From Selaginella tamariscina (taxonomy: Eukaryota > Streptophyta > Lycopodiopsida > Selaginellales > Selaginellaceae): 64,000 nt of DNA. Position numbers and translations under genes: made by a program. Positions 10,627-19,899 of this stretch are shown here, piece by piece (the stretch's first letter is position 1; the number at the start of each line of letters is the position of its first letter). The notes below the pieces were generated by a model, which saw only the letters and a list, made by a program, of their open reading frames with translations, searched no databases and had not been told where the DNA came from. The DNA lies in NCBI GenBank assembly GCA_003024785.1, contig PUQB01000167.1:396674-460673 (forward strand). Direction: 5' to 3'.

Positions 10627-11748
10627 TGTCAGAGTTTTTAAATGCCAACCTTGGAATCCCTATCTTGGTGCCATGAAGATAGCTTGCCAAAGTTTTTAAA
10701 TGCCAACCTTGGAATCCCTATCTTGGTGCCATGAAGATAGCTTGCCAAATGCCAACCTTGGAATCCCTATCTTGGTGCCATGAAGATAGCTTGCCAAATG
10801 CCAACCTTGGAATCCCTATCTAGAAACCCCACATTATCTGGTAATTTTACTTGGTGCCATGAAGATAGCTTGCCAAATGCCAACCTTGGAATCCCTATCT
10901 AGAAACCCCCACATTATCTGGTAAAGTACCCATGTCAGGAACCCGGCACTTAAGAACTCATATCCCCGTCCAAGTCCACGGTCAAGGCTCACCTCATGAG
11001 CTAGGATGTGTGGGCTAGCCAAGCTGCAAATATCATTCCTAGCTTCGCATGGATGAAGCAGCCAAAGCAAGGCCTCATCTATTAGTCTTGCGGAATGTGA
11101 ACTCAGGCAATCTTTCTAGGTTTGTGAGCGGGTTAACAGTTCCAAAAATTGACTAACTCCTTGAACTGATGTACCCGGTCATAAGGGTAAACTAATCTGA
11201 AGGTGGAACATACCCTTATTATGTGGAAGTTAGGGTGGCACAACGGAGAGTTTGCCTTAATGACACAAGCTTAGCTTGCACTAGTAAAAGAATAACGAGC
11301 TCTCTTTTGAACCTAAGAAGTCTTACTACATATACTGTACCTTATTTATGTGATGGAGCCCCCCCTTATTTTCCTAATTGAGTAAGTGGGCTAGCACGGA
11401 ATGCCAACCCTTAATGAAATGAGATGAACTAAACCTACTAACCCTAAACCTAACCCCTAGCAATAGGGCAACCCTAGGGTTAGGTCAACCCTAGGGGTGT
11501 CCCTAACCCTTTTGAGCTATACTTTTTAAAAAAAACTTAATTGGAATGTTAAACTGAGGGAGAATTTTCTAATTGGAAATGCTAGCTTTGCCTAGAGTTT
11601 CTTACAAATACCTAACGACACTCGAGCAGTTAGATACCCAAGCGCAATACGCGGGCCTATTTTTTCTACACTTTCGTCAACACAACTCTGTAGGTAGCAT
11701 TAGTTAACCTTTAAAATAAAAGGTCAAGTGATAGTAAAAACTATGATA
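10627..11748 (-). mobile_element. Solo LTR related to the 370-7644 element
   Basis: Read in reverse it matches the family LTR: it begins TGTCAGAGTTTTTAAATGCC, the reverse complement of the LTR end, and runs to agtaaaaactatgata, the mutated LTR start. It shares the stretches aacgagctctcttttgaac and catatactgtaccttatttatgtga. It is shorter than 1.77 kb because of internal deletion and is expanded at one end by a tandem array. No matching target duplication is visible. It sits in the intron of a GST fragment: the bases after 11749 match the GST intron at 15448. Confidence 0.75.
10628..10920 (+). repeat. Tandem repeat of about 47-58 bp
   Basis: Five units built on aatgccaaccttggaatccc followed by tatcttggtgccatgaagat, inside the solo LTR. 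Two of the units carry the extra phrase agaaaccccacattatctgg. Confidence 0.85.
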
Positions 11749-11846
11749 GTGCATCTATGTGTGAAATACTATATAGTACTTATTCCTTTTCACATTTATT
11801 AGATAATATATACCTCTATGTGTGTGTATGGTGGTTTTTTTAACAG

Positions 11847-12020
11847 ATATTTGAGTCCATGATGCAATATGTTCGTGCAACTGAAGAAGAATGCAAAAGA
11901 AAAAAGACTTTTACGAGTCTTATGAAAGTTGAAGATGGTTTAGCAAAGAAGTTTGCTAAGGGTTCGTTTTTTGGAGGTGAGAGCATGGGATTTGCTGATA
12001 TTATGATCGCTCTATTCTAA
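11847..12020 (+). pseudogene. Tau-class glutathione S-transferase, second exon (first copy)
   Basis: After the acceptor tttttttaacag the sequence reads IFESMMQYVRATEEECKRKK and then EDGLAKKFAKGSFFGGESMG followed by FADIMIALF and a stop. This is the GST C-terminal all-alpha domain, where tau enzymes carry FFGG-x-S-x-G-x-x-D. The enzyme family conjugates glutathione to electrophiles. The first exon is absent; its place is taken by the solo LTR. A second copy of the gene lies at 15155-15646. The fragment is open to its stop but has no promoter or N-terminal domain, so it is a pseudogene. Confidence 0.72.
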
Positions 12021-12148
12021 TATCCTCAAATATTTCAAATCGCTCAGTCGTACACACACACACGTATGATGTAGTTTTCTTAGGTTAATGATAAATGTAC
12101 ACCACTAACGATAAATTAAAGTAGGATTAGGTCGAAGTTGCAAGGGAC

Positions 12149-12306
12149 ATGGTGGACAGTGTTGTTGTGACGCCAGAAGGCGGTAAGTGTGGTTCTAAAC
12201 AAGTTTGTCCCGCCACAAGGCAAGGCTGCCAAAAGAATTCTGGCGATAGTTGAGAAGAAAGGGCGGACTGGCTATCTTTACACAAAGGACTATCACTTTC
12301 ATTCCA
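12149..12306 (+). pseudogene. Crinkler-like gene, first-exon fragment (first copy)
   Basis: The segment is a diverged duplicate of 15794-15990: ATG, then MVDSVVVTP, then in a shifted frame GKAAKRILAIVEKKGRTGYL and TITFIP-type sequence. It lies about 130 bases after the GST exon, as in the second copy. It breaks off where the copia remnant begins, so only the start of the gene survives. A frameshift between the first codons and the GKAAKR segment is common to both copies; it may reflect an old mutation or a missed splice. Confidence 0.6.
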
Positions 12307-12309
12307 TAC

Positions 12310-14889
12310 CAATGTCAGTGGCATGGTAGCAGTTGCAACAACATGAAGAGAAGTACTTTATGGTACTAGTTGATGACTATTTTAGGTAAACATTTGTGTA
12401 TCTTTTCACAACCAAGAGTCAGGTGCTTGGAAAATGTAGGATATGGACACAAGAAGTAGAGAAGGAAACTAGATTGGAACTAGGAATTCTCATGTGTGAC
12501 AATGTAAAGGAGTATGTGTCCCAAGAATTTCAAAAAACTCTTAATGAAGGAGGGGTGCGAAGACAATTGGTGGTGACTTATGACACATCACACCAGCGGG
12601 GTAGCAGAGAGGAAAATCCAGACGTTTGAGGGAATCTGCATACTCCATGTTGAAGTTCACTGGGCTTGCTGACTATTTTTGGGGGAGATGCCATTAAACA
12701 ACTACATATTATGTTCAAAACCAAGCACCAATTGTAGCAGTTAAAGGAAGGACACTTGAAAAAGTTTGGATAGAAAGAAAGCCAAATATCAACCACCTAC
12801 GAATTTGGATGTTTAGCATGTGCCAATGTACCAATAGAGAAGAGGCTGAAAACGAACTATCATGCAAGAAGATGCATTTTTTGTGGGATACAATTAGGAA
12901 GCAAAAGCATACCAGTTGGTGGATGCAAGAACGCAAAAGTACATGGTTAGCAAGGTGTGACATTTGATGAAGCTGCTATGGGAGCAAGATCAACATGCTG
13001 ATGTTGTAGGACTTTTTCAAGATGAGACTTAAGTCACAAATTTGTCTGGATCTTCATCCAAATATCATTGACCATGAACCAAGCCAAAGCACACACCATA
13101 CCAAACACACAATAGCAACAAACCAAATCATCCTAAAGTTGAAGGGGTTCTTCCAACATAGTCATCGTCGAATGAATCACCAGGAGAGAAGTTCTAGAGC
13201 AAGTGTTAACAAGAAAGATCTCAACGACCACACCAACCAACAGAGAGATGGTTGGAGTACATGCAATCTAAGGCCAAGTTTTGCCTAGATGTTAGCCAAT
13301 GCAAGCTCAAACTTGAGGAGGAATGCTCAAGTTGGTGGCAAGCTGAGACTATGTTGCTGAAGCTTTTGTATCAGAGTTGTTAAAATCGATGACAGTGAAG
13401 GAACCCATGGAAGGACACATGCAAGTGATTGGAAGAAAGCAATGGATGAAGAGATTCAGTCCACAACTAAAGACTACAGTTGATGAACAAGTAAGCAAAT
13501 TTAGAGTTAGGATAGTTGCAAGAGGCTTAACACAAAAGTAGGGGGATTGATTATGATGAGACTTTCAATCCAGTGGCAAAAATGACATCAATCCGGGTGG
13601 TATTAGCTTTGGCAGCTCAAGAGGATTTTGAAGTACATCAGATGGATGTAAAAAACAACATTTCTCAATGGTGAGCTTGAGGTACATGCAACAACTTGAA
13701 AGTTATGTTCAGAAAGGTTATGAAAACATTTGGTTGTCGACTCAAGAAGGCATTGTATGGGTTGAAGCAGAGTTCGAGGCTTGGTACAAACGAATAGATA
13801 GCTTTCTCAAGGGGCATGGATATATCAGTGCACCACAGAGTGGGAATGTATATGCAAAGTATGATGAGCATGAATTAATGATTGTTGTGGTACTTGTCGA
13901 CGATTTAATCACGACTGGGAATAGGATTGTAGTGGTGAATAGGTTGAAGCAAGCACTTTCTCAAACCTTCAGGATGACAAATCTGGGAGATATCCAGACC
14001 TGCTTTGGATTACAAGTGGTTCGAGATAAGAAGCAAGGAGGCTGCTTCTTCATCATGCTAAAGTAGTGGCTAGAGTATGTCGAGGTTTGGGATGGAGAAT
14101 GCTACTTTAGACAAGCCTGCAGCTGTAAAACATTAGGTTATCCAAGAGCATGGAACTAGAAACGACCCAAGAGCAAGGAGAAATGAAGGATGTTCTGTAT
14201 AGGAATGCTATGGGGGCTTAATGTACTTAATGGTGAGCAGCATGGCAGATATTGCAGTAGCAATTGGACTGGCGAGTAGATTCATGCAAACCTAGGAAAG
14301 GACCACTGGCTAATAGTAAAGAGAATCATTAGGTATCTCCAAGGAACACAAGACATGGGAATACTTTATGGATTATACTCAAACGACCCAGAGGTGACTT
14401 TAGTAGCTTTTGTAGACTCCGATTGGGCTGGAGATCCCAAACAACAGGAGGTCAACAACATGATTCTCTATCATGTTGCATGGAGGGGCAATAACTTGGA
14501 CGAGCTGCAAACAGACAAGTGTTGCTCTCTCCTCATGTGAGGCAGAGTACATGGCTACATCTGTTATAGTTCGGGAATAGACAGTTTTTGGGGGAGCTGG
14601 GATATGAACATAGGAGGCAACTATTGTGGACAATGATAATTGTAGCAGCATTGCACTTACAGCAAATCTGATTCTTCATAAAAGATCGAAGCACATCAAC
14701 ATGCATCAGCACTACACCAGAGATCAGGTGCCTGAAGGAGTGATCAACATGGAGTACTGTTCAACTAAGGAAATGCCTGCAGACATACTCACAAAACCTC
14801 TAGGACGAAAAACCTTCATCAAGCATCGTCAAACTCTGGGTATGGTTAGTCTTTCATCTATTATAAGGTTGGCAACAAGAAAGCCATAG
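12310..14889 (+). pseudogene. Ty1/copia pol remnant (integrase, RT, RNase H)
   Basis: The plus strand shows copia landmarks in order. Integrase core: KYFMVLVDDYFR near 12350, and DNVKEYVSQEFQKTLNEGGV at about 12499. RT: AALKYG-type KALYGLKQSSRAWYK equivalents near 13740, then YAKYDEHELMIVVVLVDDLI at 13855-13914 with the LVDD catalytic box, and FRMTNLGDIQTCFGLQV. RNase H: LVAFVDSDWAGDPKQ at 14401, and SKHINMHQHYTRD and PADILTKPLGRKTF before the end. Many frameshifts and stops interrupt it, gag and both LTRs are missing, and its left edge truncates the Crinkler fragment. It is an old, incomplete copy. Confidence 0.88.
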
Positions 14890-15154
14890 TTGTAGTGTAG
14901 AGCAGGGTACAAATGCTATTAAAACAGTAGACATGGGGAACACATTTTGAGCAGAATGAGGCAGTGTTAGGAGTGGGCCGTACACAGTATGGCACTAGAT
15001 GTAACCAGTTGTTTTTTTCTTTAACATAAACAAAAGAAAAAAGGGACTTTGTGCAAGAACCTAGTAACTTATGTCTGATTCAAGATTTGTCATAAACAAG
15101 TTATATAACCAAGCCACATCAGAAAGGCAACAAGTGCATATTCACACTGCATAA

Positions 15155-15646
15155 ATGCCACAGAAGAAGTAAAGCTCCTCACAGCATTCGGCACGCGAGC
15201 ACACATCGCTCTGGAGCATCAAATATGACGTCCTCCCGCAGGATCTAAAAAATAAGAGCAAATTGCTCATGGATTCAAATCCTGTTCACAAGAAGATCCC
15301 TGTTTTAATCCATAATGGCAAACCCGTTGCTGAATCCTCCATCATTTTACATTATGTGGATGAAACTTGGCCTGAAAAGCTCCATTTCTTCCTTATGATC
15401 CGTTTGAGCGTTCTCACCAGCGGTTCTGGGGTGACTTTGTCTGCGTGTGCGTGTGTGAAATACTATATAGTACTTATTCCTTTTTATATTTATTGGATAT
15501 ATATATGTATGATGGGTTTTTTTTTGAGTCCATGATGCGATATGTTCGTCGCAACTGAACAAGATGCACAAGCAGCCGCCAAGAAAGACTTTTACGAGAG
15601 CAATGGTTGAGAGCATGGGATTTGCGGATATTACGATCGCTCCGTT
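15155..15646 (+). pseudogene. Tau-class glutathione S-transferase pseudogene (second copy)
   Basis: Exon 1 (15155 to about 15440) reads ATEEVKLLTAFGTRAHIALE, then after a frameshift DVLPQDLKNKSKLLMDSNPV and HKKIPVLIHNGKPVAESSII, then a further frameshift before YDPFERS and RFWGDF. NPVHKKIPVLIHNGKP-ES is the tau-class thioredoxin-fold core that binds glutathione. Exon 2 (about 15520-15646) gives the second domain (ATEQDAQAAAKKDFYES, then ESMGFADITIAPF and stop), but its splice acceptor is deleted compared with 11847. The start codon has lost a G (atgcc for atggcc). At least three frameshifts make it dead, although the first exon is the best preserved part. Confidence 0.8.
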
Positions 15647-15793
15647 CTGATATCCTCAATTATTTCAAATCATCTCACTCGTACACACACGTATGCTGTA
15701 ACAGAGATAACCCACAATACATATATTTTAATAGGTTAACAATAAGAACGAGCAAATAAATTAAATTAGGGTTAGGTCGAAGTTGCAACGGAC

Positions 15794-18700
15794 ATGGCGG
15801 ACAGTGTTGTTGTGACGCTAGAGAGACGGCAGTGTGGTTTCCAAACAAGTCTGTTCGCCACAAGGCAAGGCTGCCAAAAGAATTCTGGCGATAGTTGAGA
15901 GGAAAGGGCGGACTGGCTATCTCCAGAGGGATGGGTTTGATCTGGACGACGATGATCTTGTTTATCCAGGGACTATCACTTTCATTCCTTCAGGCAAGTT
16001 ATTTGTATCTGCTTGGCCATTGACTGGCCATGGCGTTCCTTCTGGTGTGTAAACGCTTTTGTTTATTTTTGCAGGCCCTCCTGCGACCACGAGTGGAGCA
16101 TCAGGTACCCAATATTCTTCCAAAACATTATCTAGTTTTGTGCTTGTGTGCCTCCTTGCTATGCCCTGGAGCTGGTGTCATGGACCACCAGATGTTTTCC
16201 ATTGTTGTCGGTGTTTAGTAGATCATTTGTGTGTCGGTGGGCTTTTTTGCCGCTTGATTTGGCTTGATTTCTCCATGTTTTGCCCTCTATAGCCGATTTG
16301 TGATATAGTTTCTTTTGGATTGTGATTTTGCCCGTTGTGTGTGGTGTCTTGGCGTCTGTGTGTGTCTTGCTTTCGCTATGGTGTCTTGAGAGGTAATTGT
16401 TGTTAGATGTCATCCTTTTTCTTGTTGGCTTATGGGGTCTTGTGTGAGAGGTTTCTGGTTGTGCTTTGGATCTGTTATTGCTGGTCTAGATTTTGTGTGC
16501 TTTGCGGGTGTACGTGGCTTTAGCCATGCCTATATGTAGCACTGACAAATCTGTGTTTGTTTTTGCAGCTCCTGCCCTGCCCCTGATCATGCTGGTAAGT
16601 TTTATTTATGTTTTGGTTACTTCTGTTACTTGTGGTCTCCTATCCCGTCGTGTTACTGGTCGACTTTCGTTGCCTATTGGATCTGGATGCTTGCATTCTC
16701 TAGCTTGTGCGTTTTTCTTTTCCTGGTTCTGTGCATTGTTGTTTTTTCGCAATTACGTGTTTCCTCGCAAATGCCCCCTGTCTGCCCTTGTGTCGGTCTT
16801 TGTCTTCAGAGGTTTGAAACCCTGTCTCATATTGCTATGGCTTTGCCTGTGTCGACTTCATGGTATCTTCATGCCTCTTGATTTTGTGACATTCTTATAT
16901 TAGAAACTGGTCGGTTTTTGACTGGCGACGGCTTTGTGTAGCATCTCCGGAGCAGATATTCGAAGCCTGGGTGGATCGGAGAAAGGACTTTTTCAAACAC
17001 GATTTTGAGCTACCTCTATCCAAGAATTTTGGGGGTCGTTTAGCTTCGAAGGTCAACCTGCCTTGCATTGGGAAGAGTCCATGTTTACTGCTTCATGGTT
17101 TGGAACCTGGCATCACCAAACATGAGAATTGCAAAGCAGGATACGGGCAGCAGCGATTTGGCAAGAACCTTTTTCCGGTGCTGGGTGTCAGCGGGTGTGG
17201 AAAAACACGTCTGGCATACGAACTACTGGCGCATACTTTTGGCTTTTACTTGGTTGCTGACGTTGACAAGAATGGTGGCTCCAGCGATATAAGTAGCCTG
17301 CAAAATGGACCTGAGTACGGATTTTCGGCCGTGGACAACACTGCAATGGCTGAGCTGGCTACGTTACAGATTATTCTGGCTAGGCTAATGATCTTTAGCA
17401 CAGTCAGAAAAGCGTCACCGGTTTCACTCCTTGCCGCTGGCTTATGATGCAGGCATGTTTCATAGAATTCGTTGGTTATGACCCATTCTTAGAGCTGTCT
17501 GTGGCACTCGAGGCATGCTCAAGGGACTCTATACAGCACTCAATTGACAAGCTGTGGCTAGATGAAGCTGTTTGGGTGCTCGACGAGGCCCAAGTTCTTG
17601 GTACAGGACGAAAGCTATTTCAGTCGGCTAAGACAAAACACCGGAGGCATGCCTTCTCTCCCATCCTGACAAGCCTTTTGTATCCTAGTGACCGGGCACA
17701 GATTCAGAAGCATATAGTGGTGATCCTGGGCACAGGGCTGAGCTTCTTGAGATTGGAGGAATCCATTGCATCAAAGCTTGCCTGGTTTAGAACGGACATG
17801 ACAAGAGACGAATTGTTTATTTGGGACTTGCACACTAGCTGGTCTGAAGAAACTATCCAGGAGTACGTATCATCTTTATTGGAGGTGGATGCTGCGGTGG
17901 TTGCAGAAACGTGCAAGTGGCTTGTTGGTCGCAGGAGGCCCGTAGCGACACTCGTGGAGCTGATATTACTCTCTGGAGACTTGCCAGGGGTGTACTGGCA
18001 GAGTTTGTGCGAGTGTGTACACGAGAGAACGTAGCTGGGTCCTTCTATGGTAGCATAGCAAAGCTCTATTATGATGAGGATAGACAGGGGAGCTTCTATC
18101 TGCGAGGAGGTCAGCCCGTGGATTTTGCTCAAGTTCTTAGAACAGTGGCTACATTTGTTCTAACTGTGGGGATGGCGAGATTATTGGTGAACGCAATGAT
18201 CTTCTATTAGTTGAATATGGGCTCGGGAATGTGACCAGGTTGGAACGGAACAGGCTAGTCTTCACCATTGATGAGCCGTTGGTGAAGGAAGCCATGACGT
18301 GCTTCGCGTGGCAGAAAGGTCTTGTAGCCCATCGGCTGAAGAGTCACATGACGTTGACAGTGGATGTTCCAAGCATTGGTGGTCGCATTTGGGAGAAATT
18401 GGCTTGTTTGGACATGGAGGAATGGTTCAGAACACTTCCGAGGCTTGAAGATTGTCCATGTTTCCAACGACGAGAGGATATACCGCGGGCATGGAGGACT
18501 AAACGTGTGGAACTTTTTGGAGTGCGGCCTGATCTCTTGGCAGTAGAGTCAACTGTGGATATACAGGACTTCATAAATGGGACAGGGATTTGGAAGTTCT
18601 ACTCGTTTGACGATCAGTCTGGTCCTGACATAATGTTCTTTTTGAAGATTAATGGAAAGCTGGTCCCCGTCTTCTGCCAGTTTAAGCTGAGAAAAGACTC

Positions 18701-19009
18701 TCTGTAGCCGAGGCTAACAAGGCTGTGAGAACAACAAAGGTTGGTAAAATGTACCCGCACAACAAGGACAAACGGGACATGCTTTTGAACGTGTGCAACG
18801 ATGGTTACATCTCTATGGTGATCGTGTTTCCTGCAACAGTCGATCGTGAGAAGCAGAAAAACAAGAGCAATGTGGCAGCAGAGAAACGGAGGTTGATTGG
18901 GTACGTGCAGGAGGCGCACATGGAAGCTATGTTTGCAGGAAGTCACGAGCTTCTTTGTGCATTAAAGGGTGTTGAGATTCGCCCTGGTAACCGACCCAGA
19001 CTCGCATGA
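15794..19009 (+). pseudogene. Crinkler-like gene: P-loop NTPase plus PD-(D/E)xK-like nuclease domain
   Basis: I read a multi-exon gene. Exon 1 (15794-15993) gives MADSVVVTL, then after a frame change GKAAKRILAIVERKGRTGYL and LVYPGTITFIPS. Exons 2 and 3 are tiny (16075-16104, 16569-16594). Exon 4 starts at 16956 with IFEAWVDRRKDFFKHDFELP. The intron after exon 1 is GC-AG (TTCAG|GCAAGT); the others are GT-AG. Exon 4 holds a Walker A GVSGCGKT (17184-17207) and a Walker B-like VWVLDEAQVL (about 17565). It ends in a domain with GPDIMFFL and VFCQFK (about 18620-18683), the D-x(n)-QxK pattern of restriction-endonuclease-fold nucleases. This order is that of the NTPase-nuclease class of Crinkler (CRN) proteins, known as effectors in oomycetes and found elsewhere in eukaryotes. 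Exon 4 changes frame near 17444, 17950, 18215 and 18705, so it is broken or misassembled. Confidence 0.65.
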
Positions 19010-19850
19010 ATTGACCTTGTTCTTGGAAGTCCGAGCAAGGTAAACAGGTCATTTTTCAATGGTTTATAAGAGGACAAGCCAAAAGTTTCAAGCATGTAAC
19101 GCTAAAAATAATACATACTAATACTTTTTCTTTTTCTTTAAATTTTTACATTAGTTTAATGAAATATAAAATGTTTTGATTTAATTAAAACTCAATTGAT
19201 AAGTTAGCACCATGCGCTGCTCCATGAACATCAGCATCGGAGGCCCATTGTGGTATAGCTGTTCACATGTAAACAGGTGCACACGATTCTTATACACACA
19301 ATGTACAATATGCATGGTCCTTGATATGTATATATTTAATATATATCAATTATATGTGCACCATTTTTCAAACATATATGTATATATATGAATTTTAATT
19401 TTTGATTATCCTACACTTCTACTACAACATGCCCACACAAAACATGTTTAAGTAATATACATATAAACAATATGCATTATTTTTTATAACATGTGTATGT
19501 TAAATGTATTTATAAATCCCATCCCAAAAACCCTAATTAATATAATAAAAAAACCATTACACGTCGTAAAGGTAAAGAGCAGGAATAAAATTTGTGAATA
19601 TTCACTGTGGTACTCCATTTGCATTATCCAACGGTTCAAAAATTAATATGAAATATTCACTTTATATGCTTTCATATATTTGTGTTGCATCTACGTTATA
19701 GTTTAGATATATGATTTGTCACAACAATATTATTTAATCACTTCCATTTTTGCATTTTAAAATTTTATATAATAAGGGGTTAAGAGTTCTTGAAATTCCT
19801 GACAAATGAAAATGACTAGGATAATGGCCAAGAGACTAATTATATGGAGG
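19010..19850. other. AT-rich stretch without genes
   Basis: No open frame or RNA gene is visible. It contains a dispersed repeat (19436-19785) described separately. Confidence 0.7.
19436..19785 (+). repeat. Dispersed repeat, copy 1 (inverted copy at 55160-55500)
   Basis: It shares runs such as gtgaatattcac, atatgaaatattcactttat, atgctttcatatatttgtgt and tgcatctacgttatagttta with the reverse complement of 55160-55500. It has no coding capacity; nature unknown, possibly a piece of an AT-rich element. Confidence 0.75.
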
Positions 19851-19899
19851 AACGAGAGCAAGCCAAAACAAGCCAAGCAAGCAAAGGGGAACAAGTGGA

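Noticed and set aside
16493-16903. A hydrophobic open frame as a membrane protein gene
   Set aside because: It lies in an intron of the Crinkler-like gene, overlaps the exon at 16569-16594, and has a T/G-rich intron-like composition.
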